64,000 bases of DNA from Humibacter sp049446075 (GTDB taxonomy: Bacteria; Actinomycetota; Actinomycetes; Actinomycetales; Microbacteriaceae). This document shows positions 41,479 to 50,040 of the stretch, piece by piece. Position numbers and translations under genes: made by a program. The stretch is taken from the NCBI RefSeq assembly GCF_049446075.1, contig NZ_JBMSEB010000001.1:1984001-2048000 (forward strand). The letters are read 5' to 3'. Position 1 is the stretch's first letter; every line of letters starts with the position of its first letter. A model generated the notes under the pieces. That model did no database searches, had not been told where the DNA came from, and saw only the letters and a program-made list of their open reading frames with translations.

Positions 41479-42939
41479 ATGTGCGGCATCGTCGGCATCG
41501 TCTCTACCGAGCCGGTCAACCAACTGGTCTACGACAGCCTCCTTCTCCTCCAGCACCGCGGACAGGACTCGACAGGCATCGCCACTGCCGACGGCAGCAT
41601 GTTCCACATCCACAAGGCGCGCGGGCAGGTGCGCGAGGCGTTCCGCACGCGCGACATGCGTTCCCTGCTCGGAACCATGGGTCTCGGCCACGCGCGCTAC
41701 ACGACCAGGGGCGACGCGGCGAACGAGCAAGAGGCCCAGCCGTTCTACGTGAATGCGCCGTACGGCATCATCCTGGTGCACAACGGAAACCTCACGAACA
41801 CGCGTGAGCTGGCAGGCGACCTGTTCCACATCGACCGTCGCCACGTGAATTCGACGAGCGACACCGAGCTGCTGCTCAACGTGCTCGCCACCGAGCTGCA
41901 GGGTCAGATCACCGGCCTCGAGTTCGATCCCGACCAGGTCTTCAACGCCGTGGAGCAGGTGCACGAGCGCGTCGAGGGCGCCTACGCGGCGATCGCCATG
42001 GTGGCTGGGCAAGGCCTGCTCGCCTTCCGCGACCCGTTCGGCATCCGCCCGCTCATCCTGGGCCGCAAGCCCGCCGGGCTCGTGGGCGACGAGTGGATCG
42101 TGGCATCCGAGTCGGTCGTGCTCGAGGCGCTCGGCTACGAGGTGGTCAGGGATGTCGCGCCGGGCGAAGCCGTGTTCATCACGCTCTCCGGCGAGCTGTA
42201 CTCCAGGCAGTGCGCCAAAAACCCCGTGCTCATCCCGTGCTCGTTCGAGTACGTGTACCTCGCGCGTCCCGACTCGGTGATGAACGGCATCTCGGTCTAC
42301 GAGGCAAGGCTGCGTCTCGGCAACCGGCTCGCCGACACGATCGCGAGGTACGCGCCGCTCGGCGACATCGACGTCGTGATGCCCATTCCGGATTCCTCGC
42401 GACCGGCGGCATCCCAGGTGGCGCAGAAGCTCGGCATCGAGTACCGCGAGGGCTTCTACAAGAACCGCTACGTAGGACGCACGTTCATCATGCCCGGCCA
42501 GGCGCAGCGCAAGAAGAGCGTGCGGCAGAAGCTGAACGCCATGTCGAGCGAGTTCAAGGGCAAGAACGTGCTCATCGTCGACGACTCCATCGTGCGAGGC
42601 ACCACGTCGAAGGAGATCGTCGACATGGCCCGCGCCGCCGGCGCCAACCAGGTCACGTTCACCTCGGCCGCACCCCCCGTGCGCTTCCCGCACGTCTACG
42701 GCATCAACATGCCGACCCGCCGCGAACTCATCGCCGCGGGCCGCAAGATCCCGGAGATCGCACGCGAGCTCGGCGCCGACAGCCTCATCTACCAAGAGGT
42801 GAGCGACATGAAGGATGCCATCCTCGAGGGTCAGAACGTCGTCACCGATCTCGAGATGAGCTGCTTCACCGGCGACTACGTCACCGGCACGGTGACGCCC
42901 GAATACCTCGAGTGGGTGGAGCGCACCCAGCTCAGCTGA
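41479..42939 (+). CDS. purF: Amidophosphoribosyltransferase
   Basis: 486 residues; first committed step of purine synthesis (PRPP plus glutamine). The protein starts MCGIVGIVS, so Cys2 becomes the N-terminal nucleophile after Met removal, without the propeptide of Bacillus PurF. Glutaminase-domain motifs LQHRGQDSTGIA and GHARYTTRG, and the PRPP-binding VLIVDDSIVRGTTSKEIV, are intact. In most actinobacteria purM follows at once; here an unknown membrane protein on the opposite strand does. Confidence 0.97.
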   Translation: MCGIVGIVSTEPVNQLVYDSLLLLQHRGQDSTGIATADGSMFHIHKARGQVREAFRTRDMRSLLGTMGLGHARYTTRGDAANEQEAQPFYVNAPYGIILVHNGNLTNTRELAGDLFHIDRRHVNSTSDTELLLNVLATELQGQITGLEFDPDQVFNAVEQVHERVEGAYAAIAMVAGQGLLAFRDPFGIRPLILGRKPAGLVGDEWIVASESVVLEALGYEVVRDVAPGEAVFITLSGELYSRQCAKNPVLIPCSFEYVYLARPDSVMNGISVYEARLRLGNRLADTIARYAPLGDIDVVMPIPDSSRPAASQVAQKLGIEYREGFYKNRYVGRTFIMPGQAQRKKSVRQKLNAMSSEFKGKNVLIVDDSIVRGTTSKEIVDMARAAGANQVTFTSAAPPVRFPHVYGINMPTRRELIAAGRKIPEIARELGADSLIYQEVSDMKDAILEGQNVVTDLEMSCFTGDYVTGTVTPEYLEWVERTQLS

Positions 42940-42950
42940 GCGCGCCCGGC

Positions 42951-43538
42951 TTACGAACCCTGGGTGCCGTCGGCCCGCGGGAAACCATCGTTCCGAGCGG
43001 CACCGTCGTTGCGCTGTGCACCGTTACGCGCGGTGTCGTGCTGCAGCGGTTCGTCCTGCTCCGCTTCGGCGGGCAGCTCGCCTAGGTTCGGAAGAGCCTC
43101 GTCGCCGGATGCCGCGGCATCCGGCTGTCGTATATCGATGCGGTCAGCGACCACGGTGCGCTCGGTACGCTTCGTCGCCGCAGAAGCGATGATGGCGGCG
43201 AGCGCGCCCAGGCCGACCCCGACGGCCACGGCTGCCAGCAGTACGAAACCGAACACGGTGTTGCGGTCGTATCCGCTTCCCTGGGGGAACGAATACGTGG
43301 CGATGAACGCGGCGACGCCGAACACTGCGCCACCGAGCACCATGAACCGACCGAAGCGAGGTGTTCGTCGCACGCGCACCTCGTGCTCCGACTCCACGGT
43401 CGCCTCCTCGCGCTCCGGCTCGCGGGCGGGTTCTTCCGGCACTGCGGGGAGCCGGCCGTTGCCCGTGCTGACGAGCTCCTCGTGGTCCGCCTGTCTGGCG
43501 GAATCGCTCAGTTCGTCGTCGTGGGAATCGCGTGGCAC
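42951..43538 (-). CDS. Membrane protein of unknown function
   Basis: 195 residues. Long charged N-terminal region (1-75, rich in Glu/Arg), two membrane segments (about 78-98, FMVLGGAVFGVAAFIATYSF; about 105-130, FGFVLLAAVAVGVGLGALAA), then an acidic, Asn/Asp-rich tail (about 135-195). GTG at 43538 has GGGAGA upstream; an in-frame GTG lies 18 bases earlier. It converges with purF (11-bp gap). I recognise no family. Confidence 0.65.
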   Translation of the reverse strand: MPRDSHDDELSDSARQADHEELVSTGNGRLPAVPEEPAREPEREEATVESEHEVRVRRTPRFGRFMVLGGAVFGVAAFIATYSFPQGSGYDRNTVFGFVLLAAVAVGVGLGALAAIIASAATKRTERTVVADRIDIRQPDAAASGDEALPNLGELPAEAEQDEPLQHDTARNGAQRNDGAARNDGFPRADGTQGS

Positions 43539-43594
43539 CCGTCCATTGTCTCCCACGCCGCGGGGCGTGGCCTGACCGTCCCGGTGAGGCCGAC

Positions 43595-44011
43595 TCACCG
43601 TGGCCGGTACACCGGCAGGTAGGGCTCGAGGGTGGCGCGCGTACCCGAGGCGTGCACGGTGCCGGATGCCACAGCGTCCTCCCACGAAGCACGTCCGGTT
43701 GCGAGGGCGAGCCAGGTGGCGGCATCCGTCTCCACCACATTGGGCGGCGTGCCTCGCGTGTGCCGGGGGCCCTCCACGCACTGCACGGCGCCGAACGGCG
43801 GCACCCGCACCTCCACGGAGTTGCCCGGCACCTTGTCGGCAAGCGCCTGCAGCAGAAAACGCACCGCGGCGGCCGTCGTGTCTCTCGGAGCGGATGGTTG
43901 GAGCGCGGCCGACACCGCCGACATCCCGTCAGCTTCACTGATGCGTGCCTTGGCCATGGTGTCCATTGTGCCCGCGGCGGCAGACGGTGCAGACGGGGCC
44001 GCCCGCGTCAT
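43595..44011 (-). CDS. Sterol-carrier-type (SCP2-like) small protein
   Basis: 138 residues or about 120 if ATG at 43966/43957 is used. The core SVEVRVPPFGAVQCVEGPRHTRGTPPNVVETDAATWLALATG (read in part, about 64-105) is the bacterial SCP-orthologue fold seen near purine genes in many actinobacteria. It may bind a lipid or acyl group; function untested. It follows the DUF4287 gene by 12 bp, so the two likely form an operon. Confidence 0.72.
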   Translation of the reverse strand: MTRAAPSAPSAAAGTMDTMAKARISEADGMSAVSAALQPSAPRDTTAAAVRFLLQALADKVPGNSVEVRVPPFGAVQCVEGPRHTRGTPPNVVETDAATWLALATGRASWEDAVASGTVHASGTRATLEPYLPVYRPR

Positions 44012-44023
44012 CCGATCCGAAGG

Positions 44024-44236
44024 CTACTGGTGGCGGTGCTCCCGAAACCAGCCGACGAGCGCGTTCGCATGCCCGTGGCCGATACCGAACTCGTTCTTGA
44101 GGTACGCCACCTGCTCCATGTGCTTGAGCTCGGCCACCTTCTCCAGCTCGGACATCCAGTGGTCGATGGGCTGGCCGTACTTCTTCTCGATCGATGGAAA
44201 GTACGACGCCGGTCCCGTGACTTTTTCCTCGGCCAT
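44024..44236 (-). CDS. DUF4287 family small protein
   Basis: 70 residues: GPASYFPSIEKKYGQPIDHW, then KHMEQVAYLKNEFGIGHGHANALVGWFREH, the complete DUF4287 pattern. It is helical and probably cytosolic; function unknown. It is divergent from purD (118-bp gap) and precedes the SCP2-like gene. Confidence 0.85.
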   Translation of the reverse strand: MAEEKVTGPASYFPSIEKKYGQPIDHWMSELEKVAELKHMEQVAYLKNEFGIGHGHANALVGWFREHRHQ

Positions 44237-44354
44237 ATGTCCATTCTGCCCGCGAAGCCGGGGCCGGGCGGATACCGCGGCGAGCGGGGCGCTGCCGCCC
44301 TCGGCTCCCCTGCCCGGGGGTGGGCCGCCGCTCACCACGCCATAGCATGGGCGA

Positions 44355-45647
44355 GTGAGGATTCTCGTTCTGGGCTCGGGCGCGCGCGAGCACGCCATCA
44401 TCCGTGCACTGCTGGCCGAGGATGCCCCGCACGACATCACTGCGGCCCCAGGCAACGCCGGTATCGGCGAGGACGTGCGCACCATCGGCATCGATCCGGC
44501 CGACGGCGTCGCGGTGGCCTCGTACGCCGAACAGCACGGCGTCGATCTCGTGGTCGTCGGGCCGGAGGCGCCCCTTGTCGCCGGCGTGAGTGACGCCGTA
44601 CGCGAGCGCGGCATCGCCGTGTTCGGACCGAGCAAGGCCGCCGCACGACTCGAGGGCTCCAAGGCGTTCGCCAAGCACATCATGGAAACGGCCGGCGTTC
44701 CCACCGGACGGGCCGAGGTCGCCGGCACCATCGAAGAGGCACACGAGGCGCTCGACGCCTTCGGCGCCCCATACGTGGTGAAGGCGAACGGCCTCGCCGC
44801 CGGGAAGGGCGTTCTCGTCACCGACGATCGCGACGCAGCCATCGAGCACGCCACGTACTGGCTCGAGCACGGCACGGTGCTGGTCGAGGAGTTCCTGGCC
44901 GGCCGCGAGGTGTCGCTGTTCCTGCTGAGCGACGGGGAGCACGTGCTCCCGCTGTCTCCCGCGCAGGACTACAAGCGCCTGCTCGACGGCGACGAAGGAC
45001 CGAACACCGGCGGCATGGGTGCGTACTCGCCCGTGCCGTGGCTTGACGAGAACTTCGTCGACGAGGTGATCGATACCATCGCGCTTCCCACCATCCGCGC
45101 CATGGCGGCGGAGCAGACACCGTTCATCGGCCTCCTCTACTGCGGCCTGATCGTGACGGATGCCGGTCCTCGCGTCATCGAGTTCAACGCACGCTTCGGC
45201 GACCCCGAGACCCAGGTCATCCTGCCCCGCCTGCTCACACCGCTGTCCGGACTGCTCTATGCGGCGGCCACGGGCGAGCTGGCCGGTGTTCCGCGTCCCG
45301 ACTTCGCCTTCGACGTTGCGGTCGGCGTGGTCGTTGCGAGTGAGGGGTACCCGACCGCCCCGGTGACGAGACGGCCCATCCTCGGCCTGGATGCGGCATC
45401 CGCCGTGCCCGAGGTGCAGATCTTCCACGCCGCAACCGACATCACAGCAATGTCGACGGATGCCACCTCCAGCTGGTCCACGGAGACCATCGTCGCGACC
45501 GGTGGCCGTGTGCTCACGGTCGTCGCGCTCGGCTCCACATTCGACGAGGCAAGGGAGCGCGCGTATCGCGCGGTTCGAACCGTCTCGTTGGAGGGCGGCC
45601 AGTACCGCACCGACATCGCGGCATCCGTCGCGCCCGCCGCACACTGA
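44355..45647 (+). CDS. purD: Phosphoribosylamine-glycine ligase (GAR synthetase)
   Basis: 430 residues; second step of purine synthesis. N-domain start MRILVLGSGAREHAII; PGNAGI loop; ATP-grasp core KANGLAAGKGVLV and VEEFLAGREVSLF; GPNTGGMGAYSPVPW; metal-binding VIEFNARFGDPETQVILPRL. GTG start. Stands alone between convergent and divergent neighbours. Confidence 0.97.
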   Translation: MRILVLGSGAREHAIIRALLAEDAPHDITAAPGNAGIGEDVRTIGIDPADGVAVASYAEQHGVDLVVVGPEAPLVAGVSDAVRERGIAVFGPSKAAARLEGSKAFAKHIMETAGVPTGRAEVAGTIEEAHEALDAFGAPYVVKANGLAAGKGVLVTDDRDAAIEHATYWLEHGTVLVEEFLAGREVSLFLLSDGEHVLPLSPAQDYKRLLDGDEGPNTGGMGAYSPVPWLDENFVDEVIDTIALPTIRAMAAEQTPFIGLLYCGLIVTDAGPRVIEFNARFGDPETQVILPRLLTPLSGLLYAAATGELAGVPRPDFAFDVAVGVVVASEGYPTAPVTRRPILGLDAASAVPEVQIFHAATDITAMSTDATSSWSTETIVATGGRVLTVVALGSTFDEARERAYRAVRTVSLEGGQYRTDIAASVAPAAH

Positions 45648-45704
45648 GCCGGCACCGAATCTTCGCGGCCGGTCCGGGGGCGGCCTTGTCCGGCCCAGCC
45701 GGTC

Positions 45705-46307
45705 TCAGGCGCCGTCGGGAGGATCGACAAGCAGCGCGACGCGTTCGGCGAGGTACGCGTCGAAGTCGGTGAGGGCATCCGGATCCGTGGGGCGCCAGCG
45801 CACGAACGCCGCGCCGCCCTGCACCGTGAGCGGTCCGGACGCTCCGACCAGGCTCGCGTCGAGCGGTATCGGCTTCGCGTCGAAGTTCACACTGGTGCCG
45901 GGCGCAAAGTGCCCGCGGAAGGCCGCGACGCCCAGTTGGCGGCGTCGTTCGGCGGACGCCGCGATGAAGGTGGTGCGTCCCGGCTCGTGGGATCGGGTCA
46001 GGATGCCGGTGGCGTAGAGGCGCAAGTCGTCGGCCGCGCCCGGCTCGCCCGCCGGAGCACTCCCGACCCCTGTGCCGCGGTGCGGTTCGGTAAGCAGGAG
46101 CAGCACGCCGAGCCGCCACACACTGCCCAGCCGATGCAGCCGCTCCGGCCGCGGGATGAAGAGCACCCGGCGAGCCGGAACGTATTCGGCGAGCGCCTCG
46201 GTGCGGGCGCCCGCAGCCCTCAGCCGCTCTGCGGCATCCGCGAGGGCGGACCGCACGTGGGCGACGGCGGCCTCGTCGGTCGCGCCACTGCTCGGATGCC
46301 CGGCCAC
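45705..46307 (-). CDS. Conserved actinobacterial protein of unknown function
   Basis: 200 residues, soluble. Features: an Ala-rich helix (13-40), EYVPARRVLFIPRPERLHRLGSVWRLGVLLL (about 42-72, read in part), YATGILTRSHEPGRTTFIAASAERRRQLGVAAFRG (about 98-132) and a C-terminal FVRWRPTDPDALTDFDAYLAERVALL. I have the impression of a family widespread in Microbacteriaceae, but no function is assigned. It follows the alditol-oxidase-like gene by 15 bp on the same strand, so it is probably co-transcribed. Confidence 0.7.
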   Translation of the reverse strand: MAGHPSSGATDEAAVAHVRSALADAAERLRAAGARTEALAEYVPARRVLFIPRPERLHRLGSVWRLGVLLLLTEPHRGTGVGSAPAGEPGAADDLRLYATGILTRSHEPGRTTFIAASAERRRQLGVAAFRGHFAPGTSVNFDAKPIPLDASLVGASGPLTVQGGAAFVRWRPTDPDALTDFDAYLAERVALLVDPPDGA

Positions 46308-46322
46308 CAGACCCTCGGAGCG

Positions 46323-47594
46323 TCAGCCGAGCAGGCGATCGAGGTAGGCGTTGCGGAACAGGCCATGCGGATCGTACTTCGCAACGAGCGCCCGGAAGTC
46401 GTCGAAGCGCGGGTAAAGCGACGGCACGACGCCGTCCGCATCGACGAACACCTTGCCCCAGTGCGGTCGAGCGCCGAGCGGGAAGAGCGCCGCCTCGATC
46501 GCGGGCAGCACGGCCTCGACGCCCGCCTGGTCGCGCTTCCAGGTGAAGTGGATGCCGAGCGCGTCCTGCTGGTATGCCGAGCTGAGCCAGAGGTCGTCCG
46601 CCGCGACGGTGCGCAGTTCGGTCACCTGCAGCAACGGCACAATGCGCTCGGTGAGCGGAAGCAACGCCTTGATGGCCTCCACCGCCCGATCGCGCGGCAC
46701 CAGATACTCGCTCTGGATCTCCTCGCCGTTCGAGGGCGTGAACGCGAGCTTGAAGTGCGGAAGCCGGTCGTACCACGGGCCGGGCACGCCGAACTGCTCG
46801 GTACAGGCCGTCGCGTCGACACCCGGCAGCGGATGCCGCTTCTCGGTCGCCCGTGCGGCGCCGAAGAAGGTCTCGGGCGCGGGTTCGGCCGAGACGGCAT
46901 CCGTCTGTGCGCGCTTCAGCCACACCTGCTGAACGCCGCCGGTCCACCCCGTGAACATGCTGACGCTGTAGGCGGACGACGTGATGGCATCGAAGTTCTC
47001 GAGCACCGTCGGCCAGTCGAGCTCGGTGTAGACGGTCTGCGCCACCTCGAACGTCGGCACGAGGTCGAGCGTGACGGCAGTCACGAGCCCGAGCGCACCG
47101 ATGCCGACAACGGCGCCGGCGAAGTCGTCGTCTCCGCGGCGCAGCGTGCGCAGTTCGCCGATTCCGTCCACGAACTCGATACCCGCGACGGATGCCGCGA
47201 GGTTGCGATTGCCGTCTCCCGACCCGTGCGTCGCCGTGGCGATCGCGCCGGCCACGGAGATGTGCGGCAGCGAGGCGAGGTTGGGGAGGGCCCAGCCGTT
47301 GGCATCCAGCTGCTCGGCGAAGTCGCCGTAACGCGCGCCGCCGGAGACCGTCACCGTGCGGGCATCCGCGTCGAGTTCGAACCGCGGCGGAAGCGAGGTC
47401 ATCGCGATCAGGGCGCCCTGGGTGTCTGCGATGTCGTTGAAGCAGTGCCGGGTGCCCAGCGCGCGCACGTTTCCGCCCGCCTCGCGAGCCTCGGCGACGG
47501 CGCGCTGCACCTCCTCGACGGAAGCCGGATGCACAACCTTGCCCGCGCGATACGCGTAGTTGCCTGCCCAGTTGGTGCCTGCCGATTCGGCCAC
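46323..47594 (-). CDS. FAD-linked alditol oxidase-like enzyme (AldO / L-gulonolactone oxidase family)
   Basis: 423 residues. GTNWAGNYAYRAGKVVHPAS opens it as in Streptomyces AldO; ALGTRHCFNDIA holds the His (about residue 46) that carries covalent FAD in AldO (GSGHSFN); SLPHISVAGAIATATHGSG is the second FAD loop; the D-arabinono-lactone-oxidase domain ends PHWGKVFVDADGVVPSLYPRFDDFRAL. It would oxidise polyols such as xylitol or sorbitol with O2, giving an aldose and H2O2. GTG start with GGAGAGAGG upstream. Confidence 0.85.
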   Translation of the reverse strand: MAESAGTNWAGNYAYRAGKVVHPASVEEVQRAVAEAREAGGNVRALGTRHCFNDIADTQGALIAMTSLPPRFELDADARTVTVSGGARYGDFAEQLDANGWALPNLASLPHISVAGAIATATHGSGDGNRNLAASVAGIEFVDGIGELRTLRRGDDDFAGAVVGIGALGLVTAVTLDLVPTFEVAQTVYTELDWPTVLENFDAITSSAYSVSMFTGWTGGVQQVWLKRAQTDAVSAEPAPETFFGAARATEKRHPLPGVDATACTEQFGVPGPWYDRLPHFKLAFTPSNGEEIQSEYLVPRDRAVEAIKALLPLTERIVPLLQVTELRTVAADDLWLSSAYQQDALGIHFTWKRDQAGVEAVLPAIEAALFPLGARPHWGKVFVDADGVVPSLYPRFDDFRALVAKYDPHGLFRNAYLDRLLG

Positions 47595-47668
47595 GTTGCC
47601 TCTCTCCGTTGCATTTTGTAGCGAGTCACAACAATTGTGCACCATCTCGGCGCGCCCCGCCGCACGCA

Positions 47669-47731
47669 GCGTATCGAAACCGCCCTGCGTCGCGGGTTGA
47701 CTAGCAGCCGAAGGCCGCGTATCGAAACCCC
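47669..47731. repeat. GTATCGAAACC intergenic repeat family, third locus
   Basis: GTATCGAAACC occurs twice (47671-47681 and 47719-47729) around GCGGGTTGACTAGCAGCCGA. Same words as at 12247-12350 and inverted at 15116-15191. Lies between divergent alditol oxidase and purC. Confidence 0.75.
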
Positions 47732-47759
47732 TCCTCCCGCGGCACCATACGATTGACGC

Positions 47760-48683
47760 GTGACCGCGCCGACCCCCCCCACCCCTGCCCAGAAGAGTCT
47801 CCCCGGCTGGACGCACGTGTACTCGGGCAAGGTGCGCGATCTCTACATTCCCGAGGCGGCGGCATCCGTCGAGGACTCCGCCGTGCTGCTCGTCGTGGCG
47901 AGCGACCGGGTGAGTGCGTTCGACTTCGTTCTCGAGCCGGGCATTCCGGGCAAGGGGGAGCTGCTCACGACGCTCTCGCTGTGGTGGTTCGACCGCCTCG
48001 ACGACGTGCCCAACCACCTGGTTGCCGACCACGGTCTGGACGGCGGCGAGCGGATCCCGGCCGAAGTCGCCGGACGCGCCATGCTCGTCAAACCCCTGGC
48101 CATGTATCCCATCGAGTGCGTCGTGCGCGGCTACCTGACGGGCAGCGGGTGGGCCGAATACCAGCAGTCGCAGAGCGTGTGCGGCGTGCCGCTCCCGGCC
48201 GGGCTGCACAACGGCGACCGCCTGCCCGAGCCGATCTACACGCCGGCGTTCAAGGCGGAGCAGGGCGAGCACGACGAGAACATCAGCTTCGATCGCACCG
48301 TGGAGCTCGTGGGTGAGGATGCCGCGGCGCGGCTGCGCGAGGCATCCCTCGACGTGTACGCACGGGCATCCACCATCGCCGAGGAGCGCGGCTTGATCCT
48401 GGCGGACACCAAGTTCGAGTTCGGCACCGACCCGGAGACTCGTGAACTGACGCTCGCCGACGAGGTGCTCACTAGCGACTCCAGCCGCTACTGGGATGCC
48501 GAGGCGTGGCGCACAGGCACGACCCCGGCCGAACGCATGGCGAGTTTCGACAAGCAGATCGTGCGCGACTGGCTCGCGGCGAATTGGACGAAGGAGGGCA
48601 CGCCGCCCGCCTTGCCCGACGACATCGTGCAACGCACCGCGGAGCGCTACCGCGAGCTCCTCGAGCGCCTGACCGGCGACTGA
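47760..48683 (+). CDS. purC: SAICAR synthetase
   Basis: 307 residues; seventh step of purine synthesis. Motifs: YSGKVRDLY, VVASDRVSAFDFVLEPGIPGKG, ECVVRGYLTGSGWAEYQQS, HDENISFDRTVELVGEDAA and ILADTKFEFGTDPETREL. GTG start. Five copies of the heptamer GGATGCC/GGCATCC fall inside this 924-bp gene. Confidence 0.96.
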   Translation: MTAPTPPTPAQKSLPGWTHVYSGKVRDLYIPEAAASVEDSAVLLVVASDRVSAFDFVLEPGIPGKGELLTTLSLWWFDRLDDVPNHLVADHGLDGGERIPAEVAGRAMLVKPLAMYPIECVVRGYLTGSGWAEYQQSQSVCGVPLPAGLHNGDRLPEPIYTPAFKAEQGEHDENISFDRTVELVGEDAAARLREASLDVYARASTIAEERGLILADTKFEFGTDPETRELTLADEVLTSDSSRYWDAEAWRTGTTPAERMASFDKQIVRDWLAANWTKEGTPPALPDDIVQRTAERYRELLERLTGD

Positions 48684-48693
48684 GGCGACTACC

Positions 48694-49935
48694 TCAGCGG
48701 CCGACGCGACGTCGCCGCCGAGCCTGGGAGACCAGTGCGCCTCCGAGAACGAGCATCGCCACGGATGCCAGCAGCCAAGGCGCCGCATTCGATCCCGACT
48801 CTGCGAGTTCGGCTGCGGGTGTCGCCGTCGCTGTGGGCGTCGGCTGAGTCGCGGCTGTCGGCGCGACCACGATCTGCGGTGCCGTCACCTCCGACGCGAG
48901 CGCGGTTACCGTGATCGGCGCTGGGGGATCGAATCCCGCCGGCGGCACGACTGCAAGCTGGTACTCCTGCCGCTGCTCGGTCACGATCTGGTAGCTACCG
49001 TCAGACTGCACAGGCACCTCGACGGGAGACCCGTCCAGGGCTGCCACCGGCGTTCCGTCTGCCGACTGCAGTTCCACGCTTGTTCCGGATGGCACCGGCT
49101 GGCCCGCATCCGAACCGCCGAGCGCGACGGTTCCGGCAATGGTCGCGGTGGGCGCAGGTTGGGCGAGCCAGAGCTGGTAGACGGGGCTGCCGTTCAGCGC
49201 GCCGTAGACGAGCCGGATGCCGTGAACCTGGGACGAGGGAAGGAACCACGCGTAGGCGCCTGAGGTGTCGTTGAAGTTCCCGTAGAGCGTGCCGGGCGAA
49301 TAGGTGATGGTCGTCGAGCCGTAGGCAACAGGAACCGACCCGGGCCCCGGAACCCAGTTCGGTACGTCGTACGGAGCGGTCGCGCCCGAGCACGCCGACG
49401 GTCTGGGCGACGCGTTGTCGCAGTAGTTGCCCGTGCCCTGCTCTCCGAGCTCAGCCGTGGGCAGGTCGTTTCCCGAAGCATCGAGAGGCTGGATGAACAC
49501 CCAGTCCGCATCGAGGTCGCCGACAGCGAACCCCCAACCGGAGGCAGGCTGCGAACCGAACATCACGGTCGTTGTCGAGGGAGCCGGCGTCGTTACGGAA
49601 GGCGGGTTAGGTGCGGGCGAACCGCTCTTGGGACGCAGTGTGAGGTAGGGCTGGGCGCGAGTCGAGCCGAAGTCCTGCCCGAAGCCGGTGTTACTGCCGA
49701 GGAAAGCAGAAGATCCGGATGCAACGCTCGCAGTCGCTGCATCCGTGCTAACGACGGCGTTCGCGTCCGTCGGCGACGCGAAGGTTGCGGTACCAGGCAC
49801 CGACGAACTCAGCGGCGACCAGGTCGGAAAGGTGCCTATTGTTCCGGGCGGGGTGGCCGACGCCGGAAGGGCCCCGACCGCGATGGCTGCGGCCGAAACC
49901 GCAAGGATCATGAACGCTTTCACCCCGAAACGCAT
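48694..49935 (-). CDS. Secreted surface protein with sortase-like C-terminal signal
   Basis: 413 residues. A Sec signal peptide (FMILAVSAAAIAVGALPASATP, cut near 30) begins it. The ectodomain is Ser/Thr/Pro-rich with a collagen-adhesin-like repeat near the end (AGTVALGGSDAGQPVPSGTSVELQSADG, about 275-300 in part). The C-terminus has LAESG, then a hydrophobic helix and QARRRRR: the layout of a sortase substrate, with Ser in place of the usual Thr. No sortase gene lies in the window. It converges with purC. Confidence 0.72.
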   Translation of the reverse strand: MRFGVKAFMILAVSAAAIAVGALPASATPPGTIGTFPTWSPLSSSVPGTATFASPTDANAVVSTDAATASVASGSSAFLGSNTGFGQDFGSTRAQPYLTLRPKSGSPAPNPPSVTTPAPSTTTVMFGSQPASGWGFAVGDLDADWVFIQPLDASGNDLPTAELGEQGTGNYCDNASPRPSACSGATAPYDVPNWVPGPGSVPVAYGSTTITYSPGTLYGNFNDTSGAYAWFLPSSQVHGIRLVYGALNGSPVYQLWLAQPAPTATIAGTVALGGSDAGQPVPSGTSVELQSADGTPVAALDGSPVEVPVQSDGSYQIVTEQRQEYQLAVVPPAGFDPPAPITVTALASEVTAPQIVVAPTAATQPTPTATATPAAELAESGSNAAPWLLASVAMLVLGGALVSQARRRRRVGR

Positions 49936-50040
49936 GGACGCGACCCTACGCGAGCCCGCAACCGCTGCCAAGGGTCCTGCCCATCCCGGCTGCCGAAGTT
50001 CGAAAACGGGATCAACCGGAGCGCAGCAGGGCATCAGGTC

